The notes under the pieces: generated by a model
What the model was told of the DNA's origin: nothing
Seen by the model: only the letters and a program-made list of their open reading frames with translations
The model's database searches: none
Shown here: positions 24,778 to 35,131 of the stretch, one piece after another
How positions within the stretch are numbered: position 1 is the stretch's first letter
Layout of the letters: the number at the start of each line of letters is the position of its first letter
Assembly (NCBI GenBank): GCA_030529455.1
Contig: JAUMWV010000005.1
Coordinates: forward strand, 1-56,460
Source: Propionibacteriaceae bacterium
Lineage (GTDB): Bacteria > Actinomycetota > Actinomycetes > Propionibacteriales > Propionibacteriaceae
Length of the DNA: 56,460 nucleotides
Direction of reading: 5' to 3'
Program-made: the position numbers and the translations under genes

Positions 24778-26185
24778 CCGTCCCGGAGTAGGCAGGGGGG
24801 AGAGGCCACGGCTGCTCGGCTTCCAGCTGGGCGGCCAGCGCCAGCAGCATCCCCTCCCGGCCCGGTCGGGCCACCAGCTGCACGCCGATCGGCAGCCCGC
24901 CGCGGCTCAACCCGGCCGGGACCGACAGTGCCGGATGGCCGGAAACGTTGAAGATGGCGGTGTTGGCGACGTAGGGGGTCGAGGCCAGCAGAGCCCGCGC
25001 CGTGCCGAGGCCGGACAGGTATCCGGCCTCCGGGACGAGCCGCGGCAGGGTCGGCAGCAGCACCGCGTCGTGCCCGGTGAGGAAGCGTTCGTCGATGGCC
25101 CCGGCGATGGCCCGGCCGCGCCGCAGCGCCAGCCGCACTCCGGCGGCGGGAACGAATCGTCCTACCCTGGCCGTGCGGCGGGTATGCGGTTCGAGCCGGT
25201 TCCGGTGCTCCACGAGCCGCGATTCGGCGTACATGCCCGCGAGGAACTGGAGGAGGAAGGCGTCGGTCGGGATGGGCCAGCGTCCCGTGGCCTCCCGCAC
25301 GATGTGGCCCAGGCCGCTCAGCCTGGCCACGACTGCGGCGAGCGCCGAACGCACCTCCGGATGCGTGCCCAGGCCGGGCAGGACCGGCCGGGAGGTCCAG
25401 CCGATCCGCAACCGTCCAGGACCGGCGGCGACCTCCTCGCCGAAAGACCTGGCCAGCGGCGTCGGGCGCCACCGGTCGGTGGGCATGGACCCGGCCAGCA
25501 CGTCGCAGGCGAGAGCGGTATCGGCGACCGTCCGGCTCAGGACGCCGAGGCTCACCAGCCCGTACCAGTGCTGGGTTAGCGGCGCGGGACTGATGCGTCC
25601 GCGCTCCGGTTTCAGCCCGACCAGCCCGCAGCAGGAGGCCGGGATGCGGATCGAACCGCCGCCGTCCGACCCCAGCGCGAGCGGGACGAGGCCAGCGGCG
25701 ACCGCGGCCGCCGACCCGCCCGAGGAGCCGCCGGGGGAGTGGTCGTGGTTCCAGGGGTTGACGGTGACGCCGTGGCGCAGGCTCGCGGTCTCGGGGAACT
25801 GGCCGAACTCGGGCATCGCGGTCTTGCCGACGATGATCGCCCCCGCGGCACGCAGCCGCCGGATCGCCTCGCTGTCGGCCGCCGCCGGTGTCGAGTTGCC
25901 GCGCCCACCCAAGGTCGTGACCATGCCCCGGACGTCATATTCCTCCTTGACCGCGACCGGTACCCCGGCCAGCGGGCCGTCGCGTCCCGGTGCGCCCGCA
26001 TCGAGGGCTTCGGCCTCGGCGAGGGCCGCCTCCGCCCGGACCGCGGTGAAGGCGCGCAGCTGCGGGTCGAGACGGCTGATTCGCTCCAGGCAGGACGAGA
26101 TCACCCCGGCGGCCGAGATCTCGCCGGAACGCACCCGGTGGGCGATCCCGGTCGCCGTCATGGTGCCCAGCGTCGAACCGTCCAT
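24764..26185 (-). CDS. Amidase (amidase-signature family)
   Basis: A 473-residue serine amidase. The Ser-cisSer-Lys triad is visible: Lys in VAVKEEYDVRG near residue 80, and the signature GGSSGGSAAAVAAG near 155 with the two serines, followed by GSDGGGSIRIPASCCGLVGLKP. Hydrolyses an amide; the substrate cannot be told from sequence. Because it stands alone without gatB or gatC it is unlikely to be the tRNA amidotransferase subunit. Gene ends overlap the serine hydrolase by 14 bp. The guaB1 gene ends 8 bp before its start, on the same strand. Confidence 0.92.
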   Translation of the reverse strand: MDGSTLGTMTATGIAHRVRSGEISAAGVISSCLERISRLDPQLRAFTAVRAEAALAEAEALDAGAPGRDGPLAGVPVAVKEEYDVRGMVTTLGGRGNSTPAAADSEAIRRLRAAGAIIVGKTAMPEFGQFPETASLRHGVTVNPWNHDHSPGGSSGGSAAAVAAGLVPLALGSDGGGSIRIPASCCGLVGLKPERGRISPAPLTQHWYGLVSLGVLSRTVADTALACDVLAGSMPTDRWRPTPLARSFGEEVAAGPGRLRIGWTSRPVLPGLGTHPEVRSALAAVVARLSGLGHIVREATGRWPIPTDAFLLQFLAGMYAESRLVEHRNRLEPHTRRTARVGRFVPAAGVRLALRRGRAIAGAIDERFLTGHDAVLLPTLPRLVPEAGYLSGLGTARALLASTPYVANTAIFNVSGHPALSVPAGLSRGGLPIGVQLVARPGREGMLLALAAQLEAEQPWPLPPAYSGTASPA

Positions 26186-26193
26186 GATCGCCC

Positions 26194-27651
<1,458 letters not shown>

Positions 27652-27702
27652 CTGGCCAGTGTAAGAGACGGCCGACCCAAAGCCCCAGAACGGCCAGCGA
27701 GC

Positions 27703-29376
27703 TCAGTGCTCGGTGCCGTCGGTCAGCTCCGCGGCGCCATGGTGGTGGGCCGCGGCGATCTCGCCAGCGGTCGGCTTCGGGATGTCCTGGCCGAGGTACC
27801 AGCGGGACAGCCGCGCGCGCAGCGTCGACACCTCCGGCTTGACCCGGACGCCGTGGGCGTCCTCGGTGCGGGTCGCGTCCAGGACGGGGTACTGCTCGTG
27901 CTGGGTCAGCGTGAACGCCTCGTCGTCGTGCAATGGGACGTGCGGTTCGGTGTAGCCGCCAGTGGCGCTGCGGCTGATGACCCCAGACTCCGAGCCGTGC
28001 AGGACGCGCTCGGCGTCCGCCCGCTGCAGCGACAGGCAGATCCGCTTGGTGATGAGGTAGGCGATCACCGGGGCGACGAAGATCGCCACCCGCAGGAAGA
28101 TGGTGATCGCGTTGAGGCTCAGCGAGAACTGGGTGGCGATGATGTCGTTGCCGCCAGCGATCCAGAACATCGCATACCAGGTCATGCCCGCCACGCCGAG
28201 CGCCGTGCGGGTCGCCGCGTTGCGCGGGCGGTCCAGCAGGTGGTGTTCGCGGTTGTCGCCGGTCAGCCACCGTTCGATGAACGGCCACGCGCCGAGACCG
28301 GTGAACAGCAGGCCCATGAGGCCCACCCCGGGCAGGAAGACGTTCCAGCTCCAGGTCGTCCCGGCGATGTGGGTCTCCCAGTTCGGGATGATGCGCACCG
28401 CGCCCTCGACCCAGCCCATGTACCAGTCCGGCTGCGAACCGGCGGTCACCTGGGCCGGGTTGTAGGGGCCGTAGGTCCACACCGGGTTGATCTGCATGAA
28501 CGCGCCCATGAGCAGCAGCACCCCGAACACGATGAAGAAGAAACCGCCAGCCTTGGCCATGTAGACGGGGAACAGCGGGTAGCCGACCACGTTGTTCTCG
28601 GTGCGGCCGGGGCCGGGGAACTGGGTGTGCTTGTGGTAGACCACGAGCGCCAGGTGCGCGCTGATGAGGCCGAGCAACAGGCCGGGGATCAGCAGGATGT
28701 GGGCCATGTAGAGCCGCGGGATGATGAGGTCACCGGGGAACTCGCCGCCGAAGATGAAGAACTCCAGCCAGGTGCCCACGATCGGGATGGACCGGACGAG
28801 GCCGTCCACGAACCGCAGGCCGGTGCCCGACAGCAGGTCGTCGGGCAGCGAGTAGCCAGCGAAGCCAGCGACCAGGGACATCGACAGCAGGCCGACACCG
28901 ATCAGCCAGTTGACCTCGCGGGGCTTGCGGAACGCCCCGGTGAAGAAGATCCGCAGCATGTGCGCGATCGCCGCGGCGATGAACAGCATGGCGGCCCAGT
29001 GGTGCACCTGGCGGACGAGGAGACCGCCGCGGATGTCGAACGAGATGTTCAGCGTGGACGCGAACGCCTCCGACACCGGCAGGCCCTTGAGCAGCTGGTA
29101 GGAGCCGTCGTACTCGATCTCAGCCATCGACGGCTTGAACCAGATCGTCAGGAAGATACCGGTCAGCAGCAAGACCACGAAGGAGTAGAGCGCGATCTCG
29201 CCCAGCAGGAAGGACCAGTGGTCGGGGAAGACCTTGCGCAGGCTGCCCTTGGCGATCTTGGCCAGGCCGACGCGGTCGTCGACCCAGGAGGCCAGGCCGC
29301 TGCCGGGGCGCTTGGCTTGGGCGGGCGGACGGGTGGTGCCCGCGGAGCCAGGAGTGACGGTCGTTGGAGCGGCCAT
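27703..29376 (-). CDS. qcrB: Menaquinol-cytochrome c reductase cytochrome b subunit
   Basis: A 557-residue subunit of the bcc complex. Heme ligands are in VHHWAAMLF and AHMLRIFFTG (helix B/D region near residues 105-125), with GYSLPDDLLSGTGLRF near 170 and QFPGPGRTENNVVGYPL near 255. The last ~130 residues are a long hydrophilic C-terminal tail (DDEAFTLTQHEQYPVLDATR, ending LTDGTEH). It oxidises menaquinol and passes electrons to the Rieske protein and QcrC. ATG 29376 overlaps the qcrA stop (TAATG). It is the last gene of ctaE-qcrC-qcrA-qcrB. Third-position GC bias matches neighbours. Confidence 0.97.
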   Translation of the reverse strand: MAAPTTVTPGSAGTTRPPAQAKRPGSGLASWVDDRVGLAKIAKGSLRKVFPDHWSFLLGEIALYSFVVLLLTGIFLTIWFKPSMAEIEYDGSYQLLKGLPVSEAFASTLNISFDIRGGLLVRQVHHWAAMLFIAAAIAHMLRIFFTGAFRKPREVNWLIGVGLLSMSLVAGFAGYSLPDDLLSGTGLRFVDGLVRSIPIVGTWLEFFIFGGEFPGDLIIPRLYMAHILLIPGLLLGLISAHLALVVYHKHTQFPGPGRTENNVVGYPLFPVYMAKAGGFFFIVFGVLLLMGAFMQINPVWTYGPYNPAQVTAGSQPDWYMGWVEGAVRIIPNWETHIAGTTWSWNVFLPGVGLMGLLFTGLGAWPFIERWLTGDNREHHLLDRPRNAATRTALGVAGMTWYAMFWIAGGNDIIATQFSLSLNAITIFLRVAIFVAPVIAYLITKRICLSLQRADAERVLHGSESGVISRSATGGYTEPHVPLHDDEAFTLTQHEQYPVLDATRTEDAHGVRVKPEVSTLRARLSRWYLGQDIPKPTAGEIAAAHHHGAAELTDGTEH

Positions 29377-30446
29377 TAGTTGTCACCCTCCTTGTAGTCC
29401 TTGCTGGAGTCGCGCTCGAAATAGCTGGGCCCGACCGGGACCGTGAAGTCGCTTCGCGCGATGAGGTAGCCCTCGGCGTCCGTCGTGATCGGGAGCTGGG
29501 GCAGCGCCCGGGCGGCGGGGCCGAAGACGACCACCCCGGAGTCCCCGAGGTCGAAGGTCGACTGGTGGCACGGGCACAGCAGGTGGTGGGTCTGGCGTTC
29601 CCACAGCGAGATCGGGCAGCCGACGTGCGTGCAGATCTTGGAATAGGCCAGGATGCCACCGACGTGCCAGTCCTTGCGGGACTCGGGGATCTTGATGGAC
29701 CCGGGGTCCATGCGGACGATGATGATGGGCGCCTTGGCCTTCTCCCGCTGGTAGCGCACCGGGTCGTGGTGCAGCGCCTTGAGATTCTCCGGCTCGGCGT
29801 TCACCAGGTTGCCGACCTCAAGGTCGCTGGCCTTGATCGGGGCGGCGGTGTCGCCGTTGACGAGGCGGATGCCTTGGGCCCACAGCGTCTTCTCGATCGT
29901 CTCCTTGCGGACGGCGGCGGTCGGCCACGGGCCCATGTCGGCGAGCAGCACCACCGCCGGCAAGGCCGTGAAGCCCAGCGCCCCGGCGAGCGCCCCGCCC
30001 AGCAGCGGACGCCGCCGGATCGCGGACTGCTCAATGCCGGCCTCCAGCTTGTCCAGCGCGACCTGGCGGTCCTGGCTGGAACTGGACGCCGGATGCCGCT
30101 CGTCGGCGATCTCCTCGTCGCCCATGAGCTGCTTGGCCCAGTGCACCGCGGCGAAACCGATCAGCGACACGCCCAGGCCCGAGGTCAGCCCCAGCCCCAG
30201 GTTGGAGGCGCTGGTCTTGAGGAAGCCCAGGTTGATCATCATGTCCGTCGGCACGGTGAAATAGATCACGATGAAGGCGATGGACAGCAGCGGCACCGCG
30301 GCCAGCATCGCCACGACTTGGCGGTAGGCCCGGTTACCGGCGGCCGCGTCGACATCGGTGTATCGCTCGACGTGCTCTTCGATCCCCGGGTTGGGAACGG
30401 GGTGGTGTTTCTCTTCGCCGATCACGGCGAGTTCCTGCTTGCTCAT
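29376..30446 (-). CDS. qcrA: Menaquinol-cytochrome c reductase Rieske iron-sulfur subunit
   Basis: Starts at ATG 30446 (MSKQELAVIGEEK), overlapping the qcrC stop (ATGA); an upstream ATG at 30476 adds 10 residues. About 356 residues. Three membrane helices lie in residues ~50-190, as in actinobacterial QcrA. The [2Fe-2S] ligands are in CTHVGCPISLW and CPCHQSTFDLGDSG near residues 285-310. It carries electrons from menaquinol to the QcrC hemes on the outer membrane face. Fe-S insertion could be assisted by ErpA encoded in the same window. Confidence 0.97.
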   Translation of the reverse strand: MSKQELAVIGEEKHHPVPNPGIEEHVERYTDVDAAAGNRAYRQVVAMLAAVPLLSIAFIVIYFTVPTDMMINLGFLKTSASNLGLGLTSGLGVSLIGFAAVHWAKQLMGDEEIADERHPASSSSQDRQVALDKLEAGIEQSAIRRRPLLGGALAGALGFTALPAVVLLADMGPWPTAAVRKETIEKTLWAQGIRLVNGDTAAPIKASDLEVGNLVNAEPENLKALHHDPVRYQREKAKAPIIIVRMDPGSIKIPESRKDWHVGGILAYSKICTHVGCPISLWERQTHHLLCPCHQSTFDLGDSGVVVFGPAARALPQLPITTDAEGYLIARSDFTVPVGPSYFERDSSKDYKEGDN

Positions 30447-31243
30447 CGGGCGCGAGCTCCCTTCTTTGCCAGCCACAGCGCAACGAGCACCAAGCCGCCG
30501 ATACCGACCAGCCAGGCCCAGAAACCCTCCGAGACCGGACCGAGACCGCCGAGCCCCAGCCCGCCGTAGTTTGGCTGGTCGGAGGCTTTCTTGAGGTAGC
30601 CGATGATCGCGCGGGCGTCGTCATCGGTGATGACCGTCTGCGGGAAGGACGGCATCTGCTGGGGGCCGGTACGCAGCGCCTCCCAGATGTGCACTTCCTT
30701 GGTCTGCTTGAGGCTCGGCGCGTACTTGCCGTTCGGCAGCGCGCCGCCCCCGCCGACGATGGCGTGACAGGCGGAGCAGTTGGTCCGGAACAGTTCGCCG
30801 CCGCGGGCGATCTGTTCGGCCGTCAGCCCCTCGGGGGAGTACTGGCTGGGATCAGGGATCTTCGGCCCGGCGCCGAAGGTGTCGATGTAGGCGCCCACGG
30901 CCTCGATCTGCGCCTGCGAATAGATCACGGTGCGTTTGGGCAGCTGCGCCTCGGGGCGGGCGGCGGGCATGCGTCCGGTACCCATCTGGAAGTCAACCGA
31001 GGCCGAGCCGACCCCGATGAGGGTGGGGCCGATGCTGCTGCCTTCGCCGTTGAGGCCGTGGCAGGACGAGCAGGTCACGTCGTACAGGGCCTTGCCCTCG
31101 GCGATCTGCTGCGTCTTGGCCGATTCCGCGGATGACACCGATGGGGTCAGCGTCGCGTAGAAAGCGCCCATGAGGACCAGCGCGAGAGCCACGACCAGCG
31201 GTTTGGCTGCCTTGTGTCGCTTGCGTGAAGAAAGGAATCGCAT
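30443..31243 (-). CDS. qcrC: Menaquinol-cytochrome c reductase di-heme cytochrome c subunit
   Basis: A 266-residue protein with an N-terminal membrane anchor (about residues 15-35), two c-type heme motifs CSSCHG (near residue 58) and CSACHA (near 160), and a C-terminal membrane helix (about 240-260). The fused two-heme design replaces a soluble cytochrome c and passes electrons directly to CtaC in the bcc-aa3 supercomplex. The stop overlaps the qcrA start. It starts 25 bases after the ctaE stop, within one operon. Confidence 0.97.
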   Translation of the reverse strand: MRFLSSRKRHKAAKPLVVALALVLMGAFYATLTPSVSSAESAKTQQIAEGKALYDVTCSSCHGLNGEGSSIGPTLIGVGSASVDFQMGTGRMPAARPEAQLPKRTVIYSQAQIEAVGAYIDTFGAGPKIPDPSQYSPEGLTAEQIARGGELFRTNCSACHAIVGGGGALPNGKYAPSLKQTKEVHIWEALRTGPQQMPSFPQTVITDDDARAIIGYLKKASDQPNYGGLGLGGLGPVSEGFWAWLVGIGGLVLVALWLAKKGARAR

Positions 31244-31268
31244 CGTGGGTTGCCTAACTCGATGGTGC

Positions 31269-31982
31269 TTACTTGAGGAGGTAGATGACCGCGAAGAGCA
31301 CGATCCAGATCACATCGACGAAGTGCCAGTAGTAGGACACCACCATGGCTGCAACAGACTGCTCGTGGGTGTAGGTGCGGGTGAGGTAGGACCGCCCGAT
31401 GACGAACAGGAACGCGATGAGTCCGCCGAACACGTGCAGGCCGTGGAACCCGGTCGCGAGGAAGAAGGCGGAGAAGTAGGAGTTGGTGGAGATGGTGTAG
31501 CCCTCAGCGAACAGTTCGAAGTACTCCACCAGCTGACCGGCGACGAAGACCGAGCCCATGAGGAACGTCAGCGTGTACCACTCCCGCATGCCCCAGGAAG
31601 CGAGGTTCCAGATGGAACCGGTCCGCTTGACCCGGTAGTGCTCGGCGGCGTGGACACCGAGCTGGCAGGTCACCGAGCTCAACACCAGGATGAGGGTGTT
31701 GCCGAGCGCGAAGGGGAAGTTCAGGTGCTGGGACATCTGCGCCCATAGGCTCTCGGCGGGAGACGGTGCCTGAGCCGTGGTCACGCTCCTGATCGAGAAG
31801 TAGGCGGCGAACAGCGCGGCGAAGAACATGAGCTCGCTGGCGAGCCAGATGATGGTGCCGACCGCCACCATGTCGGGGCGTCCGGCTGGCTTATTGAGCC
31901 GGGACTGGGCGACCGGGTGCAGAGCTCCGGTCGGCAGCTCCGCGGTGAGTTGCGTTGTCTGGTGATTCGTGGCCACGTCCAC
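31269..31982 (-). CDS. ctaE: Cytochrome c oxidase subunit III (aa3 type)
   Basis: A 237-residue, multi-helix protein starting at GTG 31982 or GTG 31976. It contains the family block [16 protein letters not shown] and [21 protein letters not shown] at the C-terminus, with conserved His and Glu (HFVDVIW). It stabilises subunit I and helps proton uptake. It heads the operon ctaE-qcrC-qcrA-qcrB, the standard actinobacterial arrangement. The divergent gene ctaG starts 86 bp away. No clear promoter was seen in that gap. Confidence 0.95.
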   Translation of the reverse strand: MDVATNHQTTQLTAELPTGALHPVAQSRLNKPAGRPDMVAVGTIIWLASELMFFAALFAAYFSIRSVTTAQAPSPAESLWAQMSQHLNFPFALGNTLILVLSSVTCQLGVHAAEHYRVKRTGSIWNLASWGMREWYTLTFLMGSVFVAGQLVEYFELFAEGYTISTNSYFSAFFLATGFHGLHVFGGLIAFLFVIGRSYLTRTYTHEQSVAAMVVSYYWHFVDVIWIVLFAVIYLLK

Positions 31983-32068
31983 ATACTGCCGTAAAACTGG
32001 CGTTTGGTCATGTCAGTCTGTCGAGAAAATTGGACCCGGTCTTCGGAGCGTGCCCGCACGATGTCATA

Positions 32069-33043
32069 ATGCGGCCCATGTTGCTGCACGCCAAGCCCGA
32101 CGACAACATCGTCCCGCTTGCGGGATGGCGTTACCTGACGGCATGGGATTTCCCCTTCTGGGGGGTGCTTCCGCTGGTGCTGGTCGGGGGTGCCTACCTG
32201 TGGGGTGTCTACCGGCTACGGCGCCAGGGCGATGCCTGGCCGGTGGTGCGGACCATCTCCTTCATGGCGGGGGGCATCGGCCTGATCGGGGTGGCGAACT
32301 TCAGCTTCCTCGGCGTGTACGACTCGGTGCTGTTCTGGTCGCACATGGTCCAGCACATGCTGCTCAACATGGTGGCGCCGGTTTTTCTGGTGTTCGGCGC
32401 CCCCATGACGCTCATGCTGCGGACGCTGCCGCGGCGTCCCCGGCAGGTCCTGGTGCGGGTCGTCCACTCGCTGCCTGCCAAGATCTTGCTGTTCCCCCCG
32501 CTGACCACGGCACTGATGATCGCCAGCCCCTTCGTGCTGTACACCACCGGCCTGTACGAGTTCACGCTGCGCGACGACCTGGCCCACGACCTGCTGCACG
32601 TGTGGTTCGTGACTATCGGCTGCATGTTCTTCTTCCCGCTGCTGAGCGTCGACCCGGTGCCCATGAAGCTGGCCTACCCGCTGCGGTTCCTGCTGTTCCT
32701 GCTGTCGATGCCCGGGCACGCCTTCCTCGGGGTCATCGTCATGGGCTCGACCAAGCTCATCGCCGAGGAGTGGTACCTCTCCTTCAACCGCGACTGGCCG
32801 CCCAGCCCCATGTACGACCAGCAGCTCGCCGGTGGCCTGCTGTGGGGCACCGGCGACCTCACGATGCTCGCTGGCATCCTCACGATCTTCTTCCAGTGGT
32901 ACCGGGATTCGCAGCGGGAGGCCAGACGGATCGACCGGGCACTAGACCGCCAGGAAGCGCTGGCGGCCAAAGCTCGGTACGATGCATCCGATGGCGCCGT
33001 GCGCGGCGCCGAGACGCAATCCGATGACGAGGACGAGGCATGA
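32069..33043 (+). CDS. ctaG: Cytochrome c oxidase assembly protein, caa3_CtaG family
   Basis: Start ATG 32069 or 32078; the ORF is open further upstream but that part is not conserved-looking. About 324 residues, with seven or so membrane helices covering residues ~25-290. Family features are HMVQHMLLNMVAPVFLVFGAP near residue 90 and a TGLYEFTLRDDLAHDLLH stretch, with the conserved histidines. Members are thought to act in CuB assembly or oxidase biogenesis. It is divergent from ctaE and overlaps the next gene (ATGA), so it is coupled to a receiver-like gene. Confidence 0.9.
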   Translation: MRPMLLHAKPDDNIVPLAGWRYLTAWDFPFWGVLPLVLVGGAYLWGVYRLRRQGDAWPVVRTISFMAGGIGLIGVANFSFLGVYDSVLFWSHMVQHMLLNMVAPVFLVFGAPMTLMLRTLPRRPRQVLVRVVHSLPAKILLFPPLTTALMIASPFVLYTTGLYEFTLRDDLAHDLLHVWFVTIGCMFFFPLLSVDPVPMKLAYPLRFLLFLLSMPGHAFLGVIVMGSTKLIAEEWYLSFNRDWPPSPMYDQQLAGGLLWGTGDLTMLAGILTIFFQWYRDSQREARRIDRALDRQEALAAKARYDASDGAVRGAETQSDDEDEA

Positions 33044-33438
33044 GTGAGGCAAACCCGGTGAAGGTGCTGCTGTATTCCGATGACCGGACGACCCGTGAGC
33101 AGGTGCGTCTTGCGCTCGGCCGCAAGGTGGCGGCGGACCTGCCAGAGATCGAGATCCACGAGGTCGCCACGCAGGGGGCCGTCCTGAAAGCGATGGACGC
33201 CGGGGGCTACGGCCTGGCGATCCTGGACGGGGAAGCCAATCCCAGCGGCGGCTTCGGGCTGGCCTACCAGCTCAAGGACGAGATCGCCGACTGCCCGCCG
33301 GTGCTGCTGCTGGTCATCCGCCCCGCTGACGCCTGGCTGGGCACCTGGGCGAAGGCCGAGGCGCTCGCGACGATGCCGATTGACCCGGTCACCTTGCCGC
33401 AGCAGGTCGCTGAGCTGCTGCGGCGGAACGCTGCGTGA
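33040..33438 (+). CDS. Degenerate receiver-domain protein
   Basis: A 132-residue single-domain protein resembling a response-regulator receiver (VKVLLYSDDRTTREQVR near the start, acidic residues at the proper place). The likely phosphoacceptor site reads LAILDGEANPSGG, so Asp is kept. The Thr/Ser position (LLLVIRPAD) and the switch lysine before Pro (ATMPIDP instead of KP) are absent, so it is probably a pseudo-receiver. It overlaps ctaG at the start and trpD at its end (GTGA at 33435-33438), giving a translationally coupled trio. Its function is unknown; no kinase partner is nearby. Confidence 0.85.
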   Translation: MSEANPVKVLLYSDDRTTREQVRLALGRKVAADLPEIEIHEVATQGAVLKAMDAGGYGLAILDGEANPSGGFGLAYQLKDEIADCPPVLLLVIRPADAWLGTWAKAEALATMPIDPVTLPQQVAELLRRNAA

Positions 33439-34475
33439 ACCAGGACTGGCCTCGGCTGCTCGGCTCCCTGGTCCGGCGTAACCACCTGGATGCGGACTCG
33501 GCCCGCTGGGCGATGAGCGAGATCCTGTCCGGGAACGCCTCCGCGGTGCAGATCGCGGCCTTCGTCGTGGCGCTGCGCACCAAGGGGGAGACGGTCGAGG
33601 AGGTCACCGGTCTGGCCGACGCCATGTTGGCCAGCGCCACCCCCGTCTGCCTACCACGGGAGGCTCTCGACATCGTCGGCTCCGGCGGTGACCGGGCCAA
33701 CACCGTGAACGTCTCGACCATGGCCGCGGTGGTCGCCGCCGCGGCGGGGGTCCCGGTCGTCAAACACGGCAACCGGGCGGCCTCCAGCAAGTGCGGTACC
33801 GCCGACGTTCTGGAGGCCATCGGCGTCGCCCTCGACGTGCCCGCGTCCGCGCAGCCGGGCGTGCTGGAGCGGGCGGGCATCACCTTCCTGTTCGCCCCGA
33901 TGTACCACCCCGCGCTGCGGCACGCCGCCGGGGCGCGGCGGGAACTGGGCATCCAGACCACCTTCAACTTCCTCGGCCCGCTGGCCAACCCCGCCCGCCC
34001 CCGCGCGAACGCGGTGGGTGTGGCCGACGCCGCCATGGCGCCGCTGGTCGCTGGGGTCCTGGCCGGACGCGGCGCCCACGGCCTGGTCTTCCACGGCGGC
34101 GACGGCCTCGACGAGCTGACCACGACCACGGCATCGGCGGTGTGGCTGATCCGCGATGGCCAGGTGAGCCGCGACCATATTGACCCGTCGCGGCTAGGGC
34201 TTCGGCTCGCTCAGCCCGGCGAGCTGACCGGGGGAGACGCCGCCCACAACGCGCAGGTGGTCTGGGAGGTCCTGCGGGGGCGTCCCGGCCCGGTGCGCGA
34301 CATCGTGGTGCTGAACGCCGCGGCCGGACTGGTCGCCTACGCCGGACCAGAACCCGGCGAACGGCTGGAGGATCAGCTGGCGGAGGCGCTCGGGCGGGCC
34401 GCGGAGGCGATCGATTCGGGGGCGGGGGAGGCGACCCTGGCCCGCTGGGTCGAGGTCAGCCAGTCCATGCGCTGA
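33435..34475 (+). CDS. trpD: Anthranilate phosphoribosyltransferase
   Basis: GTG 33435 overlaps the preceding stop. The 346-residue enzyme transfers phosphoribosyl from PRPP to anthranilate in tryptophan synthesis. Motifs: GSGGDRANTVNVSTMAAVV near residue 76 (PRPP loop), KHGNRAASSKCGTADVLEA near 104, and GPLANPARPRANAVGV near 165. Other trp genes are not in the window; a detached trpD beside ctaE/qcr is also seen in mycobacteria. Convergent with the prepilin peptidase gene, overlapping by 20 bp. Confidence 0.96.
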   Translation: MNQDWPRLLGSLVRRNHLDADSARWAMSEILSGNASAVQIAAFVVALRTKGETVEEVTGLADAMLASATPVCLPREALDIVGSGGDRANTVNVSTMAAVVAAAAGVPVVKHGNRAASSKCGTADVLEAIGVALDVPASAQPGVLERAGITFLFAPMYHPALRHAAGARRELGIQTTFNFLGPLANPARPRANAVGVADAAMAPLVAGVLAGRGAHGLVFHGGDGLDELTTTTASAVWLIRDGQVSRDHIDPSRLGLRLAQPGELTGGDAAHNAQVVWEVLRGRPGPVRDIVVLNAAAGLVAYAGPEPGERLEDQLAEALGRAAEAIDSGAGEATLARWVEVSQSMR

Positions 34476-35127
34476 CCAGGACCGCGACGAATGGGCCGAG
34501 CCACAGCGCCGGGCCATAGGGGAACACCGGGGACAGGTCGGCGCGCCTGCGCCGGAGCAGCGACACCGCGATGCCCCAGGCCGCGCCGATGAGCGCGCCG
34601 AACAGGGCCGCGCGCAGCAGCATGGTGAGGCTAGTGGCGGAGGCGACGATCCCGATGGGCACGGCGAGCCGGACATCGCCGAAACCAATCCCCGAACCGG
34701 CCCGCCACACGAGCCAGAACAACCCGCCGAGCAGTAGCCCGCCGGACAGCGCCCGCCCCGCGTCCGCCCAGGAGGTCAGGGTGCCGAAACAGGCCAGCGC
34801 GATCCCCAGTTCGGCGAGCGCGAGGTAGTGGAGCCGCCTGGGCAGGTAGGTGGTCAGCGCATCAATGGCGACGAGCGGGCCGAAACCGCCGACGTAGACC
34901 GCCCACAGCGGCCACTGCCCGGACGGCACCAGCCAGCAGGCCAGCCCACAGACAAAGCACCCGGCGACCAGCACCCAGACCCTGCCCGGGGTGACCAGGT
35001 CACGGTAGGGCGGTTTGGGTGGGTCGCCGGGCAGCGGCGGAGCGGTCGGCTCTGGCAGCCGTGGGACGACGAGGACCGCATGGGCGAGGGCGAGCAATGC
35101 CCCCGCGGCGGCTACCAGAGCCTGCAC
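34456..35127 (-). CDS. A24-family prepilin peptidase-like membrane protein
   Basis: A 223-residue protein with about six membrane helices. The two aspartates of the GxGD-type aspartyl peptidases are visible in VAIDALTTYLPRR (near residue 88) and GIGFGDVRLAVP (near 146). There is no N-terminal methylase domain with the CxxC motif, so it is the short, peptidase-only type that processes prepilin or Flp-like signals. No pilin or tad genes are in the window. Stop overlaps trpD by 20 bp. Confidence 0.88.
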   Translation of the reverse strand: MQALVAAAGALLALAHAVLVVPRLPEPTAPPLPGDPPKPPYRDLVTPGRVWVLVAGCFVCGLACWLVPSGQWPLWAVYVGGFGPLVAIDALTTYLPRRLHYLALAELGIALACFGTLTSWADAGRALSGGLLLGGLFWLVWRAGSGIGFGDVRLAVPIGIVASATSLTMLLRAALFGALIGAAWGIAVSLLRRRRADLSPVFPYGPALWLGPFVAVLVSAWTG

Positions 35128-35131
35128 CGCA

